Positions 55,901 through 64,000 of a DNA stretch of 64,000 bases are shown here, one piece after another. The stretch lies in contig OU452234.1 in NCBI GenBank assembly GCA_911728455.2, positions 10,143,531 through 10,207,530 on the forward strand. The letters are read 5' to 3'. This DNA is from Marthasterias glacialis (Eukaryota; Echinodermata; Asteroidea; Forcipulatida; Asteriidae). Both the position numbers and the translations under genes were made by a program. The notes under the pieces were generated by a model, which saw nothing but the letters and a program-made list of their open reading frames with translations, ran no database searches and was not told the origin of the DNA. Numbering within the stretch: the first letter of the stretch is position 1; each line of letters opens with the position of its first letter.

Positions 55901-57447
55901 TTTACATGGTGAAAAGTGTGCACAGTTTTTCCACTATTTTCTCTTGACTCAGACGATGGATTGAGCCCAAAGTTTCGCACGTTTTTTAATTTTATTTATT
56001 TTTATTTTGTTTATGTAATTGAATCACACAAAACTTTTAAGAACATTGCACTATCAGCTTTACCAATACTGTATTTTACCATTTACTTGTGTAATATTTA
56101 GCCATTTAAAAAAAATATATATTTGTTTTAAATTTGCCAGAGTATCATTGATTATGTCATTTTGTTCATGCTATGCAATGAGTTTTATTTTAACTTGAAC
56201 ACATTCTGTGCTGATGTGAGTATTGTAGTGCATGCTTACAATGTGTGTATTATGTACTATTTTTTATCTTCAAGTACGCGCTAATCCTCCAATCAGATTG
56301 CTGAACGGGAGTGTGATAATAAACCATATCATACTCCCAGTAGTCTATATTGCACTCTGCGTATTTTGAGTATCATGCGTCACACTTCGTATACGGACAG
56401 TGCAAAATGACGTTCTAGACTTTGCGCGTTACACGTGCTGCTCTTCACGAAATAACGCTCAAAGTTGTATTATCTTCCAGGTGGCCGGAAGATAAATTCT
56501 TTCTCATACGCGCGCTCGTGGAATACGGGAAAATATAGCGCATCTGTGTCCCAAACCCCACTCAGCCTTTCACCTGGTTGGATATGGGATGCAGAAGCGC
56601 TGTATTTTCCCGTATTCCACTCACGCTTTTGTGATAACTAATTATATGCAATTTACCCACATGTAATCTGATACACCGTGCAGCTGCATTGTATTACATA
56701 TAACCATTATTTCATGTGTATTTGCCCAGAACTTTATTATGTACCTTCTGTATTTCAGTTAGGCAGTAATCACTGTGAGGACCCAGTCTTCGCTGCGTGG
56801 TAATGACCAGGTTGGTGGATGGCTGCTGTTAATGGACTTGGCCGAAGGCGAGGTCCATAAACAACGGCCAGCCACCAACCAAGGTCATTACCACGCAGTG
56901 AAGACCGGATCCTCACACTGTTATTGCCATTAATAAACATGATTAACAGAAAAAATCAGGGTGATTTATTTACTTTCTCTAATATTTTAGAATTGTTCTA
57001 TTCATGTTCAAGGGCCATTCTTTAAACCGTTCAATTTTTGTGAGGTACCTAGTCTCTTACATATAAATAACTACTTATGCATATTTTCAAGAACCAGACT
57101 ATGCATTTTAAAAATGAATAGCCCCACAATTGGAAATACTTCAGTTGTGTTCAGGTTTATGCTTTTCATAGATGTTGGTTTTGTGTGCCTATTTATGTGT
57201 ATTTTAAGAAATTATTTTCTGTTTAATTAACAAATGCAACATTTTTAAGGTGTATTGATATATTGTATTATACATTAACTGAATTTCTGTTGGCCCACCT
57301 ACAGATCCAGAAATAACGATCGATGTTGAAAAGTCCAATCGGCTTATCTTGGAGAGAAGTGAAGAGTTTTACCAAGCCTTAGACGAATCGAGATGGCAGG
57401 TTGTGGACAGTATCACTATGACATATGATGATCTCTGTAAAGCATAA
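43965..57447 (+). CDS. TRNAU1AP: tRNA selenocysteine 1-associated protein 1 (SECp43), two-RRM protein
   Basis: Nine exons in phase: 43965-44009, 46133-46230, 47515-47617, 48556-48620, 50628-50743, 52790-52943, 53993-54173, 55427-55493, 57305-57447 (TAA at 57445); 323 residues against about 287 in human. The tiny first exon encodes 15 residues ending LWMGD, continued by LDPFMDE in exon 2 as in human WMGDLEPYMDE, so RRM1 RNP2 is split by a 2.1 kb intron. RRM1 RNP1 is AAYCFVDF; RRM2 has RNP2 IHVSNL and RNP1 RGYGFVRF, then GAVGLGTKAIRV (human GAVGLGSKPVRL). Exon 7 is Gln/Tyr/Ser-rich with a CAG run, like the Tyr/Gln-rich human tail. The C-terminus keeps the ILERSEEFYQALDESRWQ motif (human FMEQSEELYDALMDCHWQ). 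Human SECp43 associates with tRNA-Sec and the selenoprotein synthesis machinery. Exon 7 has a tandem acceptor (AAGCAG), which would include or omit one Ser. The frame is open throughout. Confidence 0.94.
44333..45142. mobile_element. DNA element with terminal inverted tandem GTCGCCCCC minisatellites
   Basis: The left end is a run of GTYGCCCCCYGACAAWG-like units (44333-44460). The right end (45030-45142) is the same unit inverted: GGGGGCGACATTGTCR. The outermost units CATGTTGCCCCCTCGCAA and TTGCGAGGGGGCGACATG are near-perfect mates. The 570 bp centre is AT-rich and non-coding. It lies in TRNAU1AP intron 1. Confidence 0.82.
45147..45241. mobile_element. Short hairpin element next to the minisatellite element
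   Basis: GTAACTGAGGCGCTGTACCA pairs with GTACAGTGCCCCAGTTAC, and TACTCCTTTT with AAAAGGAGTA; AGATTTTG with CAAAATCT inside. Length is about 95 bp. Confidence 0.75.
45242..46132. other. TRNAU1AP intron 1, remainder
   Basis: Short AGCACTA repeats at 45256-45306; otherwise nothing recognised. Confidence 0.5.
46275..46512 (-). mobile_element. tRNA-derived SINE family 2 in TRNAU1AP intron 2
   Basis: Read from 46512: GGCATTCAGGTTGGCTCAGTG, CCCCGGTTCGAATTCC (B-box), TCAGTCCCTACCTGATTCCG, GGGTTTCCTCCCACTTCT. Best preserved minus copy of the family. Confidence 0.82.
47830..48200 (+). mobile_element. LINE/SINE 3' tails in TRNAU1AP intron 3
   Basis: 47900-47957 has AGTGCTATATAAGAACCAC then ATTATTATTATT, the tail type of L2-like elements. 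48070-48195 matches the SINE family 1 body (AAGAGAAGGGGTTTGCCCCG, ACCTTGTAAACC, ATGCTACATAAAT). Confidence 0.6.
48398..48435. repeat. Perfect 38-bp palindrome without spacer
   Basis: CCAGGGGCAATGGAGGCAA is followed directly by its reverse complement, centred on AATT. It lies in TRNAU1AP intron 3. Confidence 0.92.
48700..49430. mobile_element. Composite hairpin-rich DNA element in TRNAU1AP intron 4
   Basis: Contains a hairpin at 48706-48785 (GGTGATCCCCGGCG / CGCTCCGGGGATCACC and CTATTTTCCC / GGGAAAATAG) and a longer one at 49145-49300 (TGAAAGATGGAATGTTCCAT and its inverse round GCTTGGCCTC). CAGATCCTTGTCATTTGATT, a CACGTGA motif and GTTATATAAAACAAATA recur at 54600-54970, so a second family member is there. 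Confidence 0.65.
49497..49700 (+). mobile_element. C-terminal zinc-knuckle fragment of a LINE reverse transcriptase
   Basis: One frame reads WQTLNRI, a stop, TCHARTAHRLHKWGIT, then CPACDCGYPDQTITNIVNDC. The CxxCxC...HIVxDCP-like ending is typical of non-LTR retrotransposons. Isolated and degraded, in TRNAU1AP intron 4. Confidence 0.72.
50021..50478. mobile_element. MITE with GGATCCATTAAGCC ends, long copy
   Basis: TAGACGGATCCATTAAGCCC at the left and GGGGCTTAATGGATCGGTC at the right. Same termini as 15713-15846 but a 460 bp body. It ends 150 bp before exon 5 of TRNAU1AP. Confidence 0.85.
50800..51740. repeat. Dispersed repeats in TRNAU1AP intron 5
   Basis: 50800-51180 shares GGTAACCAGTC, TTGCTAAGCA and TTATGCAGAAAAT-type strings with 40561-40925 and with itself in inverted order. 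51290-51740 has GTGAATTGCCAGATAGCC and TTGGGCACTGGTTG-like parts. Classes could not be assigned. Confidence 0.35.
51983..52375 (+). mobile_element. tRNA-derived SINE family 1
   Basis: GTGGCGTGTCGTGGCCTAG, GGACTCAAGCTCTGG, GGGTTCGAGTCCC, then GCAAGACACTTAACC, AAGGGGTTCGCCC, ACCTTGTAAACC, and the 3' part GTGATAAAGCGCTATAAGAA. Near full length, TRNAU1AP intron 5. Confidence 0.85.
53133..53462 (+). mobile_element. tRNA-derived SINE family 1, first of a tandem pair
   Basis: TGTGGCGAGTCATGGCCGAG, GGACTCAAGCTTTGG, GGGTTCGAGTCCC, then the family body to ACCTTGTAAACC. It lies head-to-tail with the next copy in TRNAU1AP intron 6. Confidence 0.85.
53472..53880 (+). mobile_element. tRNA-derived SINE family 1, second of a tandem pair
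   Basis: GTGGCGTGTCGTGGCCGAGT, GGACTCAAGCTCTGG, GGGTTCGAGTCCC, then a variant body with GCCCACACCTCGAGTGGC and GTGATAAAGCGCTGC. It shows that family 1 has at least two 3' body types. Confidence 0.85.
54590..55035. mobile_element. Relative of the hairpin-rich element at 48700-49430
   Basis: Shared blocks are CAGATCCTTGTCATTTG, CGTCACGTG, GTTATATAAAACAAATA and TTAAATGGAACAGTCCAGAT-like. It has its own dyad ATTGGACAGGC/GCCTGTCCAAT at 54684-54707. TRNAU1AP intron 7. Confidence 0.6.
55165..55325. mobile_element. Short MITE with AATAGAYCYCTT ends
   Basis: AATAGACCCCTTCCATATGA at the left and TGCAAGAGATCTATT at the right are short inverted repeats; inside, GAGGTCAAAGGAAGA pairs with TCTTTTGACCTTAG. 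Confidence 0.5.
55494..55590 (+). mobile_element. LINE-type 3' tail immediately after exon 8 of TRNAU1AP
   Basis: GTAAAGTGCATTGGGACTCT, GCGCTATATAAGCATGG and TATTATTATTATTACTATTA are the usual 3' end of these LINE/SINE tails. It begins within 10-20 nt of the splice donor. Confidence 0.55.
56280..56640. mobile_element. DNA element with a large internal inverted repeat
   Basis: GTGGAATACGGGAAAATATA at 56518 pairs with TGTATTTTCCCGTATTCCAC ending at 56622; the spacer is GCGCATCTGTGTCCC... GGGATGCAGAAGCGC, also paired. Upstream, GAGTGTGATAATAAACC and GTATGATATGG-type inverse form a second pair. TRNAU1AP intron 8. Confidence 0.65.
56762..56936. mobile_element. Foldback element, copy 2
   Basis: Same hairpin as 4511-4684: CACTGTGAGGACCCAGTCTTC at the left, GAAGACCGGATCCTCACACTG at the right. 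More mismatches than copy 1. TRNAU1AP intron 8. Confidence 0.85.
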
Positions 57448-57555
57448 CCCGTCAGTATTAGAGTTGTCAGTTGCCATGGTCACCGATGTGTTTCCAGATG
57501 AGGTTCTTTGCTCAATGTGGTGACCTAAGAGGTTGTTCAACATTTCCACAAAAAG

Positions 57556-57637
57556 CCCCAGAAACGGTTTGTACAAATTAAGTGTACAAACTGCTTCTGG
57601 GGCTTTTAGTGTACAAACCATTTCTGGGGCTTTTTGT
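57556..57637. repeat. Triple 24-bp motif forming a hairpin just past the TRNAU1AP stop
   Basis: AAAAAGCCCCAGAAACGGTT (inverse), then two direct copies ending TTCTGGGGCTTTT, each with GTACAAAC. Any two opposite copies pair. About 110 nt after the stop codon it probably lies in the 3' UTR. Confidence 0.8.
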
Positions 57638-60130
57638 TTGAGTTTCATGAAAATAATGATCATTACCCGGTTTTGACTAGGAGAGGCTATTTTTTCAAAC
57701 AGACTGGTGTGGTCCCAAGACGTTATCCGTCCTTCAGGATATGAGCCACAAAGTGACGACGTCAGATGTTGTAAAGACTTGTAACACGAGACTAGTCTTT
57801 TTGCTCTTAAATTAGCAGTAGAAACATATCCAGCTACATAGCTGAAGACTTCATCAAGCCCTTGTCTGGTTTTGTAGATCTGGGCTTAATAGCAGTAGTC
57901 TACACACATCCCCAATAGGCCCCCAGTTGGGGGAAAAAGTCAACATTTTTATCTGCTCATTTTTTGTTTAAAAAAAGGATACTCTGTACTCTGTGAAACA
58001 TATTCATGAATGTGGGGCGACACTTTTCCTCATAAAAGAGTACTGGATTTTGTTCTGTTACAGACCTGGATTAACACGGAGGCCACGCCCTGGTCTTGGC
58101 CTTGGTGCCCCTTCAAAAGTTTCCCATAGACTTTAAGGTTGTCCAATGGAAGTGCCTTCTTCAAATTGAAAACGACCCTGCCCTCTCAAAAAACAGACAG
58201 ATGAATTTTGAGGCCTGCTATTAAGGCATAACATCTCAATAGTCACGGTGTCAATGTTACCACAGTGTTGACACCAGGGTTCCATTAAATAAAACTCAAC
58301 CACCGGGGTAGCCAAAGGGGGGAACGTGCCCCCCCCCCCCCCCCCCACATGAATTCTCAGTGCCCCCCAGTATCTAGATTTTTTTCATGGGGGGCCCCCA
58401 TGAAAAAATCTAGATACATGTAATTCATTAAAAAACATCGACCCTGGCCCCCACCCCCCATTGAAAAAATCCTGGCTAGACCGCTGAACTCAACCCCTTG
58501 TTACCAATCGACAGCAGGGTGTTGTAACTTAAGCGTGTCCAGATTGGTGAAAAAAACATGGTACTGTATAAAACAATCCCTTGTTTTGTATTGGAAGCTG
58601 GAAAATTGAAGCTTCCAATTGTTCTTCGTTAGGAGATGTTTATCAATTATTTAAACAGGCATATTTCTTCATTAGTGGATCACAAAGACTTGGGGATTCT
58701 ATTAAAACATTCCACTTGTAATGTCTCACTGTTTATTTTCACACACAACATTTTATAGAAATAAATAACATTATGGCGAGTTCTAGGTTTAATAAATTCA
58801 AAATACATTTAGTTTTGTACAAAGTTTAAAAATACAAATATTCATTGTTAGCAAGCCTCAAAATGCAACATGTGTGAAGGTCATTGTCAGATGGATTTTG
58901 GGGTAGGGGTGGGAATGGAACTAGGGATGAGATTGGACAAAATGTTAATATTCCTGAAAAAACGGCTTGTTGGCCTGGGTTTCCCCTTATTCTAGACCCA
59001 GATCCTCCCAGATGTTACAATTCAGGAGGTTTACAGACTCTGTGCATCACCAGAAATACAAAACGACATGTTTGGACACAAAGTGGATTTTTTCTTTCTC
59101 TCTTTGGTGATTGCTTTACTTCGTTCAAGAACATTTAAAGGCTCAAGGAGATTTTGAGAAAAATCCTGAGAAATCACACGCCTTGGAACTGAACATTAAC
59201 GTGGTATCGGAACTTGGCTCAATATCATGTAGTTGCTTCAGTGGGATTTTGCACTTACAGGGCAAAGAAATACACACTTAGGAGAGTGCGGTAAGCGAAC
59301 AACTCTGTAAAGTAATGCCATGAAATTTGGCCCTACTGGGAACAATCAGCTCACCATGTACATTGCACAATGACTTGTCTTGCTGCCATCATCGTGTTTC
59401 TTGCATGGTTTTATGGCAGAATGGTCTTGGCAGAATTCCTGTTGTGAATTTTGACATTACGGATGCTGATATATCTGTCATTGTATCAAATAAGTAAGTG
59501 AACAAAATTTGCCACACTTTGTCCACATTCTGGCCAAAACCAGGAAAGCCCTGGTCTCTTGAGTATGCAGCAACGACAAAAAAAGAAAGAATATTGAACC
59601 AAAACTGTATCCAGATGTTTTGATCTGCCATCCTGCGTCTGATTTCAGTGGAAGAACAATGTAGTTGCACCTTGATAAGGATGTATTGCACAGTTGTCTC
59701 CATAGTTTATGGGCTTGTGATACAATATTGGAGTTTACTATTATTTAAAAGCTTTTCATTAAATGTTTTGTAAAATAAAACATGAACAAATATATGCTCG
59801 CGTCCACCTGAGGTTTTTATTTAAAAGTGTAACTGTTGTCTCAGCTACATGTACAAGTACCCAGAAATTTAAATTAAAACTAACAAAACAATATGTACTG
59901 CTTAAAACAATTTACAAGACTTTTTATACAATTTAGTTTTTAAAGAAAAACCGACATTTTTATAGCCCTGGTATCCACCAATTTTGATGCTTTTTGCTGG
60001 ACCATTTGTTTCATTCTTTAAACCATCTCAGCTCCCTGGGGAGTATACAACCTGTATTGCCAAGTACATGAAGTAAGTAGGCACCAAGCTAATCCAATCA
60101 CAAGAACCATCTCCGCCCTCACAGGTACCC
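57638..60130. other. TRNAU1AP 3' flank and intergenic DNA
   Basis: Holds C-run DNA (58330-58346), a palindrome (58371-58416) and the inverted copy of the 2465-2690 repeat at 58965-59160. Possible polyadenylation signals AATAAA near 58286 and 58764 cannot be ranked. No coding exon is supported. Confidence 0.45.
58371..58416. repeat. Near-perfect 46-bp palindrome
   Basis: TATCTAGATTTTTTTCATGG then GGGGCCCCC then the inverse back to AATCTAGATA, with one unmatched T. Flanked by C-rich DNA. Confidence 0.9.
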
Positions 60131-60421
60131 GTTTAACACGTTGACTGCCAACTACGAGTATACTCGTACTAACAGGTGTTCCACTTGCTGCCACTACGAG
60201 TATACTCGTAGAGAATGAAAGGTCTTTGCATTGTAAATAAAATACACTGGCATCACTGAGGGCGCAATAAATACACTGCTGGCAGTGGCGAGGACATGCT
60301 TCTATAAAAGGTTTATGTTCAAATTATGTAAGTTAGTACCTATTCAGTATGCGCGCATGCGCATAACACTTGGCAAATGGGAATGCCATGTGAAATTATG
60401 CATGGCAGTCAAGGTGTTAAC
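60131..60421. mobile_element. MITE with TTAACACGTTGACTGCCA ends
   Basis: TTTAACACGTTGACTGCCA pairs with TGGCAGTCAAGGTGTTAA. Two copies of the perfect dyad TACGAGTATACTCGTA lie inside (60154, 60194), plus ATGCGCGCATGCGCAT at 60349. Non-coding. Confidence 0.88.
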
Positions 60422-60464
60422 TCCTGGTTGAAGTTAAGCAATTTTATTTAAGCATGTTGCTCAT

Positions 60465-60563
60465 AGACACCAAGGTCATGACTGGGATTTGAATCCCACA
60501 CCCTGATGACTTGATCACTAAGCACTAGTGTCCAATGCAGTAGACCCCTTGGCCATGACATGC
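60465..60563 (-). mobile_element. SINE family 1 head fragment
   Basis: Read from 60563: GCATGTCATGGCCAAGGGG, a Leu-like arm, GGGATTCAAATCCCAGTC (B-box with changes). The body is missing. Confidence 0.6.
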
Positions 60564-60873
60564 CATGCTATAAAGCACACACAGATAAAGCACACAACTT
60601 ACTGTATGTTTTCTACCCAGAAATGTCAAAACATTTTTTATGACCAAATCACTTGCCGAATGAGTGGGCGAAGCTTGGAAATATCTTTTATCATGGTGCG
60701 CCCATCTTGATTTTCTCTCATTCAAACCAATGTAACCAAACCGAAGCTGGAAGGGCAAATAGTCTGGTTCCTTTTTGTGCAATGAATATTAGCATCAATT
60801 ACTGTTATAGTATACAGGGAACATGACCAAGATGGTGGCAGCATGATAAAGGTCTATTGTATCAAGTTCTCAT

Positions 60874-63710
60874 TCACACTCTAAAGAATTGGTTCAGAGT
60901 TTTCTGGCCTTTAACAAGGGTAACTTGTTTCTTCTTCACCCCACCTGTGCTTTTCTTTGCTTTCTTGCTTGGTTGACTACTCCCTGTATCCTCCATTAAA
61001 ACTCGCTTGACCCTTCTCTTGACCTCGCCCCCTTTCTTTTTAGCTTGCTCAGCGCACAGGTTCTCCTTGTCCATTGAGGCCTCGGTCATTTTCCTACCAC
61101 AACCCTTTTTTGGTCTCTTGGGGGTGTGGTCAGTAACGGACTGCGACTGGTGTTTGACACTTGGTTGTGAGGTTGCTGGACTCGTCTGTGAATCAAATTC
61201 ATGGGTGATGACTTTGGCTTGTCTATATTTCTCTGGCGGTGTCACAGCCCACAGCTTGATGTGTTGGTCTGTGTATTCCGGTTGGTTTTTTCGGTTCATA
61301 TCTCTGTCCTTGAGTGGATTTCTTTCCGTTGGCTCTGCCCATGCCATGTCCGATTGGTTGCCAAAGCGTTTGGGTTGTTTCACCTCCTGTGTCGAAAGAA
61401 ATATTACAACTTATTACCGGAGACTTTCAGATGTTACATGTAGGTGGCAGCTGCCTTCCCTGGTATTTTTCCCATGTTTGCATAGCTCTTAGCATCATTG
61501 CAAACATAACATGTGGTAAAAGTGATAATAAATTGGCTCTTGTCAAAAATTCAGAAAGCACCCTCCAATGGTTGAAAGTTACATAACCATCCTTGTTGGC
61601 CAACCTTGTTAACCAATCAAAAACAAACACTTGAGTAAGCAGTACTTTCATTGGTTGCCTTGGATCCTTCACTAGCATACATGTATAAATAGCTTCACAG
61701 GCCGAAAACTGCTCATATTGATGCTGGACGCATACAACGGTGCAAAGCCAATGACGAGTGTGAGCATTCAGCTTCTATGCTGATTTCAGCTTTTTTTTGT
61801 TTGGATTTTTACTCTGAATATCAACTTTTTTTTGTACACCTGCTCTGTACACAATCATGGGAAGTTTTTAAATTTCAGCTTTTTGCTAGGTGTTTTCAGC
61901 TTCTTTTTGTAGTACGTGGCTACTCACACCCCTGCAATGGGGAAAACCTAGACAGGAAAAACAGTCGAATCACGAGAGCTAACCCCCAGCGCAAACTACA
62001 TGGGCACTTGCCCAAGAACCATGGATTTACATAATGAGTCTGCTGCAAACTGGTGTACCTCAAAAACTCTTATTGCATACAGTTTAAAATCCTGACACTT
62101 AAGTCTCTTCACAATGAAGCTCCGCAATACCTCAATGAGTTACTCCATATCCACCAATCTGCCTACAATCTGTGCTCATCGTTCATTCTCATGTGCTGCT
62201 CCTAAACTCTGGAAACTCAATACCTCGTGCATTGGCCAAGTTGACTTCTCTTTCCCAGTTACAAAACAACTTAAAACTCACTTTCTCGTTGAATTTGTAT
62301 TTTCGCTGTTTTTTATTTGTTTTTCTTGCAGGCGCTTTGTAACTGCTGGAAAAGGCGCTATAATAAATGCTACTATTATTTCTATTATTATTATTATTGG
62401 CTATCATTTGTATTAAATTTAACTAATGAAGTAGAGGTCTGGAGTCCTGATAATATGGAGTTATTAAGCACTCAACAGAGTAAGGGTATCAATTCAATTT
62501 ACTGGGTGAAGTCTCTTGTTTTTTCAGTTGTCCAACTTAATTTGTTAAGCTGATCAAATCATTTTTAAAAACAACGGTTTCTTCAAATCTGCTCTTAACA
62601 ATTTATCACCGACAATACAATGCACTCTAGCTTGGAACAGTCGGGTACAGTGTAAGAGTTTTTCACTTTAAGTTTTCATGGTCTCACCTGATTGGGAACA
62701 ACTATTCGGTCTCTAAGTGCTTGGTTTTCAGGTGACTCTTGATTAACAACCTCGGGAGATCTGTGAACGGAAAGCAACAATCAAATGATGTTTTGATACA
62801 CACGTTAAATCGGCATCGTGTATCTCCCTATTGTGTGTGTCTCCCTTGAAGTAAGGGGGTCGGGTTGGCGTAGTGGTATCTTTCCTCGCCTTCCACCTCT
62901 GAGACCCCGGTTCGAATCCAGCCAGGGGGCACTATGTGGATTGAGTTTTCAGTCCCTACCTGATTGCGTGGGTACAATGGAATCATTCTGTGGGGTTTTC
63001 CTCCCACATCTAAAAACGGGAACTTACTTTCTTGTCTTCTCTCCATGGGGTTCCATGGCTGGTAAATTGATTAAAATCGCTTTCCTGAGAATCCCTGGCT
63101 TCACACCCAGAGTTAATAAATGAAATGAATGTACATGTATGTCAAGTTGTTATACTTTAAAAATCCTGTAATTGAGGAAATATAAATTTTGACAGATTAT
63201 CTTCTTGAGGTAATTTTGGTAAGCTCTTGATGATTGTGTTTAATTGTCTATGTACGAGGTAATCCATTTGGCATGGTCAACAGCTGATTATTCAGTCAAT
63301 AATTTACCAGGTACTGTTTGTAATGAGAGTGAAGGAACAATTGTATCGATCAGTGCGCTAGTTTTTGTTATCTTATGCAAAAATTATTGTTGGTTTTATG
63401 GACCTAGCTGATTTTGTTGCCAGGTATTGGAAACACACAAAAGCCAAACAAGCAGGGGGGGGGCTGGAGGAGATTACCTGAATTGAGCCAACAGTGATGG
63501 CATTCTGATGGGCGTAGCTTGCGTCAGTATGCAGTCACTGAGCATGGTGACAGCGCTGTGGGATGTTGGCCTCGTTGATTCCTGATCAAGGAACGTCTGG
63601 ATTATCTTGAGGGTCTTGCGTCCCAAAACGCTACCCCCTTGGTTCACGGCCTGTTGAGGTGACAGATTGGAAGAATTGATATCGTCACTCCATAAGATGG
63701 TGAAAGACAT
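60874..63710 (-). CDS. Unidentified basic nuclear protein with C-terminal PIP-box (PCNA-binding) motif, last three exons
   Basis: Minus-strand exons 63710-63478 (5' border uncertain), 62760-62688 and 61386-60874 (stop 60876-60874) join in phase through CAG/GT donors and CAG acceptors, giving 272 residues if the ATG at 63710 is the start. That ATG has an in-frame stop 12 nt upstream and a plausible UTR acceptor (TTGGCAG); an internal acceptor (CCTCAACAG near 63655) leading from exons beyond the window is the alternative. The last exon encodes 170 residues: a segment with IKLWAVTPPEKYRQAKV, then a Ser/Thr/Gln-rich linker, several Lys/Arg clusters resembling nuclear localisation signals (KRPKKGCGRK, KKAKK), and the terminus QKTLNQFFRV. 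QxxLxxFF is the classical PIP box. A role in DNA replication or repair at PCNA is inferred from that motif only. I could not name the family. The intron 61387-62687 carries a LINE fragment and a hidden repeat. Confidence 0.72.
62040..62400 (+). mobile_element. 3' end of a CR1/L2-like LINE, third example
   Basis: Frames carry APQYLNELLHIHQSAYNLC and a KLWKL-like segment, then an ATTATTTCTATTATTATT tail at 62375-62397. Broken by stops. It lies antisense in the intron of the PIP-box gene. Confidence 0.7.
62855..63130 (+). mobile_element. tRNA-derived SINE family 2, best plus-strand copy
   Basis: GGTCGGGTTGGCGTAGTGG (A-box side), CCCCGGTTCGAATCCAGC (B-box), then TTCAGTCCCTACCTGATTG, GGGGTTTTCCTCCCACATCT and TTAATAAATGAAATGAATG at the end. 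It lies antisense in the first intron shown of the PIP-box gene. Confidence 0.85.
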
Positions 63711-64000
63711 GATACAGTAATATTAGACTGCCAAGATAATTTTTCTATTTCATTTTTTTCTCTTACCAGCAGACCACTAGAATCTTCTAAAAACCAAAGA
63801 TGTATCATCCTTAAAAACAAATTATTTCCTGACTTTATTTGGTTGACCTCGGTCACAGCTGTGGGCTGTAGTCACAGGCCTTGAACTTCGCTCTAGAAGG
63901 GGGGCACGGCAGTTTTCCTCTGGTAGGGGGCATTTCCATGAGAAAAATGTGAATTTGTATTGGAACTTTACAAAGGGCACCACAGCAAAAGCACATCTCT
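63711..64000. other. Window end, upstream of the PIP-box exon
   Basis: AGGGGGGCACGGCAG and AAAGGGCACCACAGC recall the GGGCACC strings at 48330-48400. A further minus-strand exon could not be supported. Confidence 0.4.

Noticed and set aside
57556-57637. SECIS element after TRNAU1AP
   Set aside because: The hairpin lacks the ATGA...AA...GA core, and the protein is not a selenoprotein.
61007-61492. 161-codon plus-strand frame
   Set aside because: Antisense shadow of the basic C-terminal exon of the PIP-box gene, which has splice sites and a recognisable end motif.

Overview
This is a eukaryotic, intron-rich, AT-leaning nuclear window, most likely from an echinoderm (probably a starfish). The organism call is an inference. 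It rests on spliced deuterostome-type genes, a fibrinogen-domain lectin-like gene, dense small inverted-repeat DNA transposons (MITEs), tRNA-derived SINEs with ATT-type tails and 3' scraps of CR1/L2-like LINEs. No LTR element, retrovirus or Polinton was recognised.

Layout. (1) 3.06-7.46 kb, plus strand: the last four coding exons of NOL10, a nucleolar ribosome-biogenesis protein. (2) About 8.3-24.7 kb: a large imperfect palindrome. Each arm carries one copy of a small secreted, cationic, four-cysteine peptide gene (minus strand 16.51-14.75 kb; plus strand 18.61-20.42 kb). The two genes are divergent and each has its own TATA box. The spacer between the arms (16.64-18.50 kb) is largely MITEs. 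(3) 26.35-28.41 kb, plus strand: a complete four-exon secreted fibrinogen-related (FReD) gene of 291 residues. (4) 28.5-43.9 kb: gene-poor DNA with MITEs, two tandem-repeat arrays (35.9-36.5 and 37.7-38.5 kb) and a few orphan exon-like blocks. (5) 43.97-57.45 kb, plus strand: a complete nine-exon TRNAU1AP (SECp43) gene of 323 residues, a tRNA-Sec-associated two-RRM protein; its introns are full of SINEs, MITEs and hairpin elements. (6) 63.71-60.87 kb, minus strand: the last three exons of an unidentified basic protein ending in a PCNA-binding (PIP-box) motif.

The most interesting object is the palindrome with its peptide pair. The 80-residue precursor has a signal peptide, an acidic propeptide with two Lys-Arg sites, and a predicted 35-residue mature peptide (net charge about +6) with an N-terminal RGD and Cys spacing C-x7-C-x-C-x12-C. 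I could not match it to a named family. The two copies differ by two residues. Their coding exon 2, intron 2, exon 3 and 3' flanks are nearly identical, while intron 1 and the outer arms are strongly diverged. This mosaic is what local gene conversion between palindrome arms would produce. NF-kB-like motifs sit at identical spacing upstream of both TATA boxes. With the FReD gene about 4-6 kb away, the block reads as a small innate-immunity neighbourhood; that reading is inference.

All exon boundaries were placed by eye from GT-AG sites, reading-frame continuity and family knowledge. No alignment or transcript evidence was available.
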